Assembly: GCF_004402495.1 (NCBI RefSeq)
Contig: NZ_SOFH01000009.1
Span: 1-64,000 of the forward strand
Length of the DNA: 64,000 nucleotides
Source of the DNA: Cryobacterium sp. HLT2-28
Lineage (GTDB): Bacteria > Actinomycetota > Actinomycetes > Actinomycetales > Microbacteriaceae
Reading direction: 5' to 3'
The notes beneath the pieces were generated by a model, which was not told the DNA's origin, did not search any database, and saw nothing but the letters and a program-made list of their open reading frames with translations. A program made the translations under genes and the position numbers. Positions 8,509 through 16,435 of this stretch are shown one piece after another. Position 1 is the first letter of the stretch, and each line of letters starts with the position of its first letter.

Positions 8509-11127
8509 ATGAGGTCACGCGCGAAGAAGGTTTCTGCTCCGGGGTCGCCCCCTGGGCAGACGCCCGAGCCGCGCGTGCTCGAGCTGCGGGTGCATGGCAT
8601 CAACAACACCGCCCCCTCGGCGCTTCTCGATCTTGCGGTCACCGAGATCGAATGCGTGGCCGGGGACGGGTTGGGCAGCTTCTGGGCCCCGACGCCCGCC
8701 GCGCTGGACCGGCTTCGCCGTCCGCCGGATGCCGCGGGCCGGCGCGGCTTCGTGCCGCGCGGCATCCGACGCGAAGCGTATTCCTGGGGCGGGCTGGTGC
8801 GCAGCACCCCGGAGCCCACCGGGCCGGGCGGCGCACTCGTGGCCGGACTCGCTCGGGTCGGCTGGGCGCTCCTGCTGCCGTTCAGCATCGCCAATGCCGC
8901 CGTCTGGTGCTGGCGGCTGCCCGCCGGGACCGTGGTGCTGAGCGTGCGCGCCGGTCTCGTGCGTCTGTTCGGCGGGCTGCTCACACTGCTGTTGCTGTCG
9001 ACGGTCATGTCGGTCGCCGTCGATCTGCTCGCCGTGCAGTGCTACGCGGGCGACAGCCTGGTCTGCACCGTGCTGCCGCAGCCCTTCGAGGCACTGGCCC
9101 GGTGGACCCCGGAGCGCCGGATGGCACTGTTCTCGCTGGCCCTGGTGCTGGTGGTGGTGGGGCTCTGGCTGTTGTCGGGCATCAGCCGGCTGCGCTACGA
9201 CGTTGCCGACCGCTATCTCGACGCCCGCGAACCGTCGGAATCGGCCGATGCTGCCGACGCCCAGAAGGCCGCCGCGCCGTTGCTCGCGAGGCCGCAGTTC
9301 TGGAGCAACCGCGGCGAGACACGCCGGTTGTCCCTCGGCCACCTCGCGGCCGGAGTGAGCCTGGTCTCGGCCGAATTGGGCGCGCAGGCCGTGATCGACG
9401 GCGGAGGCGTCGGCCTGGCCATGGCCGCCTGGCTTTGCGGCGGCCTGCTGCTCCTCTCCCTCGCCACCGTTTTCGGGACCCGCACCCTCCCGGTGGAGCG
9501 CGTGGCGGCGTCGGCGGCGGGCCGCTGGCAGAAGACGCTGGCCGGGCTGGGCGGCGCCGGCTATCTTGCGACCCTGGGTCTGCTCATCGCGGGGTGGCCT
9601 TCCACCGGTGGCGACGCAACCGGCCGGCCCGGTTTCACCGTCACGACCCTGGCCCCGCTCACCATGGTCGGGCTCATGCTCGCCCTGATCGTGTCGAGCG
9701 TGTTCTTCCGCCTTCCGCGTGCCGGCGCCGCGCTCCAGTTCGAGGCCTGGCACGGACTGGCCCCCGCCGTGTTCCTCAGTCTCGCCCTCGGTATCGGGCT
9801 TGTCCTGTCCAGCCTCGTCGCGGTGGCGGCAGGCGACTGGCTGAACGGCGGGGCGGGCGCGAGCGCGCTGCTCGGCTCCGGCCCGGCCGGCGACCCGGCC
9901 GCCACAGTGCGCACGCGTTGCACCGGCACGTGCGTGTCCCTCGATCCGCAGCTCACGATCCCCACCCTCTACCCGTGGTTCGGCGGCGTCGCCCTGTTCG
10001 TGTTCGCGGCTGCGGTCCTGGTCGTCGTCGCGGCCCTGCTGCGTCGGAGAGCGGTGGCCCGCCGGGTCGAGGTCTGGGCGCCGTCGACCTCTTTCGTCGG
10101 GACATCGGCCGAGGACCAGCCGATGCCGGTGGGCTCCGCGGCCGAGCTGCTGGCCCTGCTCGGTCCGGTGCGGGACCGGAAGCGGGCCACGGCGGCGCGC
10201 CTGCACCTGGTCGAACCGGTCGTCGGCATCCTGGCGGCCGCTGCGGTCGTCGCCGTCCTCGCGTCGGAGTTGCTGGCCTGGCTGTATCCACGGCTGTCTG
10301 CCTCCCCTGTGCCGACCGAGGTCCAGGCGGCGTGGACCGGGAATGCCGGCTGGGCGCTGTCGTGGCTCGACGTGGCCATGGGCGCCTGGGCCGGCATTGC
10401 CGTGCTCGTGCTCGCCGGGCTCGTCCTGCCCGCCGGTCCGGGCCGGTCGACCCGGCCGCTGGCGACCGTCTGGGACCTGGCCTGTTTTCTGCCCCGGGCG
10501 GGACATCCGCTCGGAGCGCCGTGCTACACCGAACGGGCCGTGCCGGAGCTGTCCCGCCGTATCCTCTGGTGGCTGCGCCCCGAATCGGACACGCCGGCGA
10601 CGCGGCGGCGGGAGGTCGTTCTCGCGGCGCACAGCATGGGCGCCGTCGTATCCCTGGCCGCACTGTTCTCACTGTCGTCACACCCGCACTGGGTCGCGCT
10701 TCGCCCCCGGATGTCGCTCCTCACCTTCGGCGTGCAGCTGCGACCCTACTTCGGGCGGTTCTTCCCCGAACTGCTCGGGCCGGCGGTGCTCGGGACCACC
10801 CCGTGCCTGCGGCCGCGGCTGTGGGCGGCCGACCCGTGGCGTGCGGACCACGCGGCGGGAGCGCCTGAGGCCGGAGCGAATGCCGCCGCGGCCGCGTCTC
10901 CGGTTCCCGCCCGGCGCTGGGTCAGCCTGTGGCGGGCGACCGACTCGCTCGGTTTTCCGGCATTCTCGAACCGGCCGACCGGCAACCCGATCGACGAATT
11001 CGCGGACGAAATCGACACCAGCGGGTATACCGGTGCAGTCGGAGCCCACCAAGGGTATTACCGAACCCGGCAGTACCATTCCGCTCTGGCGGATCTCGCC
11101 GGCACGGTGCGGCCGGATCCGCGCTGA
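8509..11127 (+). CDS. uncharacterised polytopic membrane protein with alpha/beta-hydrolase (lipase-like) motifs
   Basis: About 872 residues. The N-terminal block has a beta-strand plus HG motif (LELRVHGINN, His29-Gly30), then VAGDGLGSFW and REAYSWGGL. A middle region of roughly 550 residues carries about ten hydrophobic segments. Near the C-terminus EVVLAAHSMGAVVSL gives a nucleophile elbow (Ser709), followed by an acidic ATDSLGFP block and a His close to the end (RQYHSAL). This reads as a hydrolase fold split by a membrane domain. The start is uncertain (ATG at 8485 or GTG at 8452 are alternatives). Substrate unknown. It stands alone on plus, divergent from sucC. Confidence 0.75.
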   Translation: MRSRAKKVSAPGSPPGQTPEPRVLELRVHGINNTAPSALLDLAVTEIECVAGDGLGSFWAPTPAALDRLRRPPDAAGRRGFVPRGIRREAYSWGGLVRSTPEPTGPGGALVAGLARVGWALLLPFSIANAAVWCWRLPAGTVVLSVRAGLVRLFGGLLTLLLLSTVMSVAVDLLAVQCYAGDSLVCTVLPQPFEALARWTPERRMALFSLALVLVVVGLWLLSGISRLRYDVADRYLDAREPSESADAADAQKAAAPLLARPQFWSNRGETRRLSLGHLAAGVSLVSAELGAQAVIDGGGVGLAMAAWLCGGLLLLSLATVFGTRTLPVERVAASAAGRWQKTLAGLGGAGYLATLGLLIAGWPSTGGDATGRPGFTVTTLAPLTMVGLMLALIVSSVFFRLPRAGAALQFEAWHGLAPAVFLSLALGIGLVLSSLVAVAAGDWLNGGAGASALLGSGPAGDPAATVRTRCTGTCVSLDPQLTIPTLYPWFGGVALFVFAAAVLVVVAALLRRRAVARRVEVWAPSTSFVGTSAEDQPMPVGSAAELLALLGPVRDRKRATAARLHLVEPVVGILAAAAVVAVLASELLAWLYPRLSASPVPTEVQAAWTGNAGWALSWLDVAMGAWAGIAVLVLAGLVLPAGPGRSTRPLATVWDLACFLPRAGHPLGAPCYTERAVPELSRRILWWLRPESDTPATRRREVVLAAHSMGAVVSLAALFSLSSHPHWVALRPRMSLLTFGVQLRPYFGRFFPELLGPAVLGTTPCLRPRLWAADPWRADHAAGAPEAGANAAAAASPVPARRWVSLWRATDSLGFPAFSNRPTGNPIDEFADEIDTSGYTGAVGAHQGYYRTRQYHSALADLAGTVRPDPR

Positions 11128-11180
11128 AGGACAGTCAGCCCTTGGTAGCGGCGCCGACCGGGGGATGGTTGGATGCAGAC

Positions 11181-11891
11181 ATGACTGAACCGGACCACGG
11201 CACCGATCCCCACTCCGCTGGCCACGCCTCGCGCCTCAACTGGCTCCGCGCGGGCGTGCTCGGCGCCAACGACGGCATCGTCTCGGTCGCCGCCCTCGTC
11301 GTGGGCGTTGCGGCGGCGACCCCGGATGCCGCCGCCATCCTGATCGCAGGCGTCGCCAGCCTCCTCGCCGGCGCCATCTCGATGGCCCTGGGCGAGTACG
11401 TGTCGGTGAGCAGCCAACGCGACACCGAGCGCGCCCTGATCGCCAAGGAACGCTGGGAGCTCGAGCACATGCCGGATCAGGAGCTGGCCGAACTGGCCGG
11501 CCTGTATCAGGCGAAGGGGCTCAGTTCCGGCACCGCCCGGCAGGTGGCGCTCGAGTTGACCGCGCACGACGCGCTCGGCGCCCACCTCGAGGTGGAACTG
11601 CACATCGGCACGGAAGAGCTGTCGAATCCGTGGCATGCGGCGTTCGCCTCCGCCGCCGCTTTCACGGTGGGCGCCATCCTGCCGCTGCTCGCGGTGCTGC
11701 TGCCGCCGCCCGCATGGCGACTGCCGGCCACGTTCCTGGCCGTCGCGATCGCCCTCGTCATCACGGGCTGGCTGAGCGCCTACCTCGGTGGCAGCCCGAA
11801 GACCCGTGCGATCTCCCGGGTGGTCGTCGGCGGTCTGCTCGCCCTCGGAGTCACCTGGGCCATCGGCGCCCTGATCGGCACGTCGATCTAG
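11181..11891 (+). CDS. VIT1/CCC1-family iron/manganese transporter
   Basis: A 236-residue membrane protein of the vacuolar iron transporter type. LRAGVLGANDGIVSVAALVVG is the family's first-helix signature. AGAISMALGEYVSVSSQRDTE and the acidic cytosolic segment (ERWELEHMPDQELAE) supply metal-binding carboxylates. Three C-terminal helices complete the five-helix fold. The ATG at 11181 is the family-consistent start; upstream in-frame sequence belongs to the preceding gene in another frame. The likely role is metal export or storage at the cytoplasmic membrane; Fe and Mn cannot be told apart. Confidence 0.92.
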   Translation: MTEPDHGTDPHSAGHASRLNWLRAGVLGANDGIVSVAALVVGVAAATPDAAAILIAGVASLLAGAISMALGEYVSVSSQRDTERALIAKERWELEHMPDQELAELAGLYQAKGLSSGTARQVALELTAHDALGAHLEVELHIGTEELSNPWHAAFASAAAFTVGAILPLLAVLLPPPAWRLPATFLAVAIALVITGWLSAYLGGSPKTRAISRVVVGGLLALGVTWAIGALIGTSI

Positions 11892-11925
11892 CGCACGCCC
11901 CCGACCCCGGTCGTAGGCTTGCGGG

Positions 11926-12315
11926 ATGAGCGCAGAGCGAGCAGTCCCGGCATCCGTCATCGTCCCGGCATCCCTTGACGCCGTTCTCGTGCTGGTCTTC
12001 GCCCTGGTCGGCCGGGCCAGCCACGGCGAGGGTCTCCTCGGAGTGCTGACGACGTGGTGGCCGTTCCTCGGCGGACTCGCGATCGGCTGGCTCGTGGTGC
12101 GCGCCTGGCGCAGCCCCCGGCGGATCGTCTGGACCGGCATCGGCGTCTGGCTGTGCACGGTGGCCGGCGGGATGCTGCTGCGGCTCGCGAGCGGCCAGGG
12201 CGTCCAGCCGAGCTTCATCATCGTGGCCACGATCGTGCTGGGCCTGTTCCTGCTCGGCTGGCGTGCGATCGCGCTCCTGGCGGCGAGGCTGCGGCGCACG
12301 CCCTCGGACGTCTGA
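11926..12315 (+). CDS. DUF3054 family membrane protein
   Basis: A 129-residue protein with four membrane helices. PASLDAVLVLVFALVGRASHGEG, WWPFLGGLAIGWLVVR and WTGIGVWLCTVAGGMLLRL are typical of DUF3054, a small actinobacterial/haloarchaeal family without assigned function. ATG start with an in-frame stop shortly upstream, 34 bases after the VIT gene, so possibly co-transcribed. Convergent with the next gene. The 134-base gap beyond it holds only GC-rich sequence with a short run of gggcgc units. Confidence 0.82.
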   Translation: MSAERAVPASVIVPASLDAVLVLVFALVGRASHGEGLLGVLTTWWPFLGGLAIGWLVVRAWRSPRRIVWTGIGVWLCTVAGGMLLRLASGQGVQPSFIIVATIVLGLFLLGWRAIALLAARLRRTPSDV

Positions 12316-12449
12316 GCCCGCGCCGCTCGCCCTCGCCGCGCCCGTTTCGGCAGCCCGCCACCGCGGGCGCGGGCGCGGGCGCGGCCCGCCGGTGCGCCCT
12401 CGTCGGCGCTGGCCCCCAGTCGGCCGCCCGGTCTCCCGCCGCTGAGCGG

Positions 12450-13100
12450 TCAGCCGGCCGCGATCGCATCGTAGGCCACGAACGCGCCGAACAGGACTCC
12501 GGCCACGAGCACCGCCCCGGCGAGCGCCACCGCCCGATCACGTGCCGCGGGTCCCCAGGCGAGCGCGAGGGCGACGCCGACGGCCGCCTCCAGCCACCAC
12601 TGCGGGCCGCCGATCAGCAGGATGCCGTAGAGGCCTTCCCCGAGGACGACCCCGCCGATGGCCGCGGCCGCGGAGCGCCGGAACAGGGGCTCGGACCGCC
12701 GCACCAGTCCGCCGGCGAGGCCGCAGAGCGCCCCGGCGATGACCCCGACGACTCCCCACAGGAACACTTCACGCGGGGTGGGCGGCGCGGGGGCGAGGAA
12801 CGCCCAGACCGCGACCATCGCGGCCAGGCAGATGGCTCCCGCGACCGCCGAATGGCGGGCTCGAGGCCGAAGGGCCACCACGGCGAAGAACGGAACGAGC
12901 CCCCACAGAGCGCTGGTGTTCGCCAGGGTGCCCCATGGTCCGGGCAGCAGCAGGAAGAGCAGCCGCGCCGCGCCGCCCGCGAGCGCTCCTCCGGCAACCA
13001 TCAGCGCGAACAGGGCGGGGAGCCGTGTCCCGGCCGCCGGGTCACGCGCGGGCTCCGCGGCATCCGTCGCCTGGGGCTCGGGGCGCGGAGTCTCGGTCAC
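12450..13100 (-). CDS. DUF6518-like integral membrane protein
   Basis: A 216-residue protein with about six membrane helices after a 25-residue Pro/Ala/Glu-rich cytoplasmic tail. Loop features such as LLLPGPWGTLANTSALWGLVPFF and GGPQWWLEA resemble the DUF6518 family of actinobacterial membrane proteins; I recognise this from pattern, not search. Function unknown. GTG start; monocistronic by position, with a 76-base gap to the small acidic gene upstream. Confidence 0.65.
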   Translation of the reverse strand: MTETPRPEPQATDAAEPARDPAAGTRLPALFALMVAGGALAGGAARLLFLLLPGPWGTLANTSALWGLVPFFAVVALRPRARHSAVAGAICLAAMVAVWAFLAPAPPTPREVFLWGVVGVIAGALCGLAGGLVRRSEPLFRRSAAAAIGGVVLGEGLYGILLIGGPQWWLEAAVGVALALAWGPAARDRAVALAGAVLVAGVLFGAFVAYDAIAAG

Positions 13101-13176
13101 TGGCCCAGCCTAGGTGCGCCGGACGACTGGCGCCGGCCCGCGCACCGGCGCATCATGGTCCCCTCGCCCCGCCTCG

Positions 13177-13401
13177 CTAGCTCCGGTATTCCTCCGCATC
13201 CAGGTCGGCGTCGCGGTCGTCCGCGTCGTCGAAGTCGACAGCGCGGTCATCGGCGTCGACGGTCCAGTCCTCGGCGTCAGGGTCGATCGGCAGATCCTCG
13301 TCGAGGGTCAGAGCGATGTCGTCAAGGTCGCGATCCTCGTCCAGGCCGTCGTTCGCCGCATCCGCTCGACGCGGCCAGAGCCCATCCGGGTCCATTGTCA
13401 T
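13177..13401 (-). CDS. small Asp-rich hypothetical protein
   Basis: A 74-residue protein in which 30 residues are acidic (about 25 Asp). Asp pairs recur at short intervals and the C-terminal third is almost a DADD/DFDDADD repeat. No hydrophobic core or Cys is present, so it is probably disordered. I chose the ATG at 13401 because GGGAGG lies seven bases upstream; the longer in-frame reading to 13533 would run through a 54-base DNA repeat. The role is unknown; metal or basic-protein binding is only a guess. Confidence 0.55.
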   Translation of the reverse strand: MTMDPDGLWPRRADAANDGLDEDRDLDDIALTLDEDLPIDPDAEDWTVDADDRAVDFDDADDRDADLDAEEYRS

Positions 13402-13443
13402 GATCGTTTCCTCCCCGCCAGGCGAAGGGCCGGGTGCCCCCGC

Positions 13444-13550
13444 GCGAGCCACGGTACGCTCTTCGCCAACCCGCGACAAGGGTGCCGGCCGATGCCGCGA
13501 AGCCACGGGACGCTCGTCAGCAACCCTCGACAAGGGTGCCGGCCGATCAC
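13444..13550. repeat. two-copy 54-base tandem repeat
   Basis: Copies at 13444-13496 and 13497-13550 share most positions, including an identical 20-base core (13474-13493 and 13528-13547, cgacaagggtgccggccgat). Copy 2 contains a small ACCCT/AGGGT stem around CGACA. It fills most of the gap between the apbE 3' end and the start of the small acidic gene. The period is a multiple of three, so open frames run through it on both strands, but none has a convincing start. Confidence 0.75.
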
Positions 13551-13568
13551 GCGTGCCGCCGGGCAGGG

Positions 13569-14390
13569 TCAGGCCCGCAACCCGGGGGTCGCCAGGAGCG
13601 ACCCGTCCCGGAGCACGGCGAGCACCTCCACCGGCCAGGTCTCGGTGCTCCGGTTCAGGGTCGCCTCCCCGCCGGCGATGATGGCCGTGGCCAGCACATC
13701 GGCGGTCACGATGTCACGGGCGAGAACGGAGACCTGCCGGTAGGGCGACGCTCCCCCGTTGCCGGAAGACCAGATGTGGTCGCCGCGTTCGGCGCTGCCG
13801 GAGGTCGCGACCGCCCGCAGCGGCAGCGCCAGGGTGACGACGGCCAGGGTGCGCGCCCGGTCCTCCGGGTCGACGATGCCGGCCACCCAGTCGAGGCCCG
13901 GCGCCTGGTCCCCGGCGACGAGGACGTCCCCGCCCGCGTTGAGGGACCAGTCCCCCAGGCCGAGGGCGTGGAGCGCTCCCCCGGCCTCGTCGATGGCGAG
14001 TGCCTTGACCACTCCGGACAGGTCGAGCACGCCATCCGCCCGGTGCGGGGTGAACACCCCGTCGGTGCGGTCGCGCCAGTCGAGGGCCAGTGCGTAACAG
14101 TCCCGCAGTGCCGGGCTCGCCTGGGTGAGGCGGAGTTCCCCCCGGTTGATCCGGCTCAGTTCCGAGTCGTCGCGGTACAGGCTGAACCGGGCATCCCACC
14201 GTCCGAACACGCGGGTGACCGCGTCGCGGGCGGCCTCGCGGGCGGCAGGGTCGACCGTTCGGCCGAAACGGATGCTCAGCACCGTCCCCATGGACGTCAC
14301 GGTGAGCGCGCCGGTTCCGGCTCCGTCCTCGGGTGAGACCCGGGCGTCGGGCGGCATCACGGTGCCGGGCCGGCTAGAACTGGGCGGCAT
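13569..14390 (-). CDS. ApbE-type FAD:protein FMN transferase
   Basis: A 273-residue flavin transferase that attaches FMN to a Thr of partner proteins. Visible family features are the SMGTVLSIRF strand, SRINRGE, DLSGVVKALAIDEA, the LNAGGDVLVAG loop, ATSGSAERGDHIW, and DIVTADVLATA with the Mg-binding Asp. It is at the short end for the family and lacks an obvious signal peptide, so the cytoplasmic or surface location is unclear. The ATG at 14390 overlaps the FMN-binding gene by 17 bases; the ATG at 14357 would avoid the overlap. Third gene of the electron-transfer cassette. Confidence 0.93.
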   Translation of the reverse strand: MPPSSSRPGTVMPPDARVSPEDGAGTGALTVTSMGTVLSIRFGRTVDPAAREAARDAVTRVFGRWDARFSLYRDDSELSRINRGELRLTQASPALRDCYALALDWRDRTDGVFTPHRADGVLDLSGVVKALAIDEAGGALHALGLGDWSLNAGGDVLVAGDQAPGLDWVAGIVDPEDRARTLAVVTLALPLRAVATSGSAERGDHIWSSGNGGASPYRQVSVLARDIVTADVLATAIIAGGEATLNRSTETWPVEVLAVLRDGSLLATPGLRA

Positions 14391-14871
14391 CGAGGGCCGC
14401 CTGCAGTGAGGTGAGGTAGCCGCCGGTCGTGTAGGTGGCGCCGCTGACGTTCTGCACCTGGGCCGACTGGGCGGCGAGCACCTCGCTGCGGAGGATCGGC
14501 GCCGCCTGGTTGCTGATCATCACCGAGCGGCCGCCGTCGTTGGTCAGCTGGAGCGCCATGACCTCGGTGATCGTGCCGTTCGCGATCGTCACGGACACCT
14601 GCACGGGTCCGAACCGGGTGTGCACCACCGACCCGTCGAAGGTGCCGCTCGCCGCCGCCGGGGCGGCGGCGGCCGCTGTCGGTGCGGCCGATGGGGCCGC
14701 CGACGGCGTCGCCGCCGTGCCCGTCGCAGTGGCGGCGGTGCCGATGGCGGCGGCCGGCACCGACGTCGCCAGGGTCTGCTGGGATGCCGTGAGCTGGGCG
14801 CCGAGCTGCCAGCCGACGCCGACCACGGAGACTGAGGCCAGCGCGGCCAGGGTCATCGCACGGAATCTCAC
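14374..14871 (-). CDS. FMN-binding domain protein, membrane-anchored
   Basis: 165 residues. An N-terminal hydrophobic helix (residues 6-24) is followed by an Ala/Thr/Pro-rich linker (30-75) and an FMN_bind domain (76-165). The domain ends with NVSGATYTTGGY; Thr146 of the SGAT motif is the expected covalent FMN site for ApbE. It would carry flavin on the outer face of the membrane. The GTG start overlaps the stop of the upstream reductase gene as GTGA, and apbE follows, so substrate, modifier and electron donor are encoded together. Confidence 0.93.
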   Translation of the reverse strand: MRFRAMTLAALASVSVVGVGWQLGAQLTASQQTLATSVPAAAIGTAATATGTAATPSAAPSAAPTAAAAAPAAASGTFDGSVVHTRFGPVQVSVTIANGTITEVMALQLTNDGGRSVMISNQAAPILRSEVLAAQSAQVQNVSGATYTTGGYLTSLQAALDAAQF

Positions 14872-16283
14872 CAGTCGAACCTTTCAAAATGGATCTGCCG
14901 TGTCGGCAGGCCGGCCGCCCGGGCGTCGCGCACGACCTCGTCTGTCCAGCGCCGGGGACCGCAGATGTAGACGTCCGCTTCCCGCAGCTTGGGAACCAGG
15001 GTGCGGAGGCTGACCTTGGCCCGCACAGCGTCCGCCGGCAGCCAGCTGTTGACGCCGGGTGAGCGCTTCCCGGCGATGATGCGCAGTTGGGCACCCCTGG
15101 CCCGGCACAGGTCGGTCAGTTCGTCGACGAGGTAGGTGTCGTCGGCCGTGCTCGAGCGGAGGATCACGGTGGCCTGGCCCGGGGCGAAGGTCGCCGTTTC
15201 GAGCAGTGACCTGATCGGGGCCACCCCGATGCCGGCGGCGATCAGCACGATCCGGGGAGAAGTGCGGGCGAAGTCGGTGAAGAGCCCGTAGGGGCCTTCG
15301 AAGCTGACCCTGGTGCCCTTGGGCAGCGCCGACAGAGCCGAGGAGGCGTCGCCGAGGCCGCGCACGGTGATCCGCAGCGCGTCGCCGGTCGGTGCGGCCG
15401 ACAGCGAGAACGGATGCGCCTGCCACCAAAGCTTCGGCGTCCAGAACCTCCAGATGAAGAACTGTCCGGAGCGGGCCCCCAGCCGGCGCAGCTGCCGGCC
15501 GGACAACCGGATCGACACGACGCCGCGGGCGACGGGGTCGACCCCTTCGACCACGAGCCGGGAGCGGAGCGAGCGCACGATCGGCACGATGAACCGGAAG
15601 AGCAGGATCGAGCCGGCCACCCCGACGTAGAGGGCGAGCCAGTAGTAGCGCTGCACGGAGCCTTCGCGGAACAGGGTGCCCACGCTCAACTGGTGCGGGA
15701 TCGACACGAGCACGGCCAGGTAGGAGAGCAGGTGCACCAGGTGCCACGCCTCATACCGGAAGCGGTGCCGCACCACGACGAGGGAGGTGACCACGACGGT
15801 CACGAGCAGCCCGAGACCCACGAAGGCGAGCGGCATGTCGGGGAGGGTCGTCAGCATGATCCACACCTCCGCGAACACCGAGGCCGGCTGCACCATCGCG
15901 TAGCCGATGGTGAGCAGGACGCCGTGGCCGAGGATCAGGTAGAGCGCGGGCTTGCCCAGCGACTGGTGCAGCTCCATCGCGCTGTCGTGCCCGAAGGCCC
16001 GGTCGATCGAGGGGAGCCGCGCGGCCAGCAGCATCATCAGGAGGAGGAGATCGGTCCCGACGAGGCCGGTGACCACTCCGAGGGAGGTGATGGCGTCGGC
16101 CGGCGTTCCGAAACGGGATGCCCCGCCGTCGGCGAGGAAGATCGCGATCACCAGGGCGACCGAGACCACCGCGATGATCTGCAGCCCGTCGGCCAGGCGC
16201 ATCCGCCGGTGGTAGTTCGGGTGGATGCGCGGCACCGAGGTGTGGCGCCGGGTGCGCTGGGTGGGACGGGTGTCGAGGCTCAT
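14868..16283 (-). CDS. ferric-reductase-like transmembrane flavocytochrome
   Basis: 471 residues. The N-terminal half has six membrane helices with paired histidines that could bind heme (for example LILGHGVLL and WHLVHLLSYL). The C-terminal half is a ferredoxin-reductase-type module: FAD site around RSGQFFIWRF and HPFSLSAAP, NAD(P) site IVLIAAGIGVAPIRSLLE, and C-terminal YICGPRRW. It should pass electrons from NAD(P)H across the membrane, plausibly to the flavinylated partner encoded next. ATG start; first gene of the three-gene unit. Confidence 0.92.
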   Translation of the reverse strand: MSLDTRPTQRTRRHTSVPRIHPNYHRRMRLADGLQIIAVVSVALVIAIFLADGGASRFGTPADAITSLGVVTGLVGTDLLLLMMLLAARLPSIDRAFGHDSAMELHQSLGKPALYLILGHGVLLTIGYAMVQPASVFAEVWIMLTTLPDMPLAFVGLGLLVTVVVTSLVVVRHRFRYEAWHLVHLLSYLAVLVSIPHQLSVGTLFREGSVQRYYWLALYVGVAGSILLFRFIVPIVRSLRSRLVVEGVDPVARGVVSIRLSGRQLRRLGARSGQFFIWRFWTPKLWWQAHPFSLSAAPTGDALRITVRGLGDASSALSALPKGTRVSFEGPYGLFTDFARTSPRIVLIAAGIGVAPIRSLLETATFAPGQATVILRSSTADDTYLVDELTDLCRARGAQLRIIAGKRSPGVNSWLPADAVRAKVSLRTLVPKLREADVYICGPRRWTDEVVRDARAAGLPTRQIHFERFDW

Positions 16284-16435
16284 ACTCGGAGCTTTCCGGG
16301 CGATTCAGTTGAATCCCTATCGAAAAGCTGAGAACGACCTGTGCGCCACCAATGCGTCCTGCACGAGCTCTCAGGAACGCTGCCGGGTTCGAGCGAGGAG
16401 CACGATCAGGATGGCGATCCCCAGGACACCGACCG

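Noticed and set aside
12361-12392. gggcgc repeats in the gap between the DUF3054 and DUF6518 genes
   Set aside because: Three short units in very GC-rich sequence; no hairpin or site stands out.
13402-13533. N-terminal extension of the Asp-rich protein through the 54-base repeat
   Set aside because: No ribosome site at the upstream start, and the internal ATG has a clear GGGAGG.
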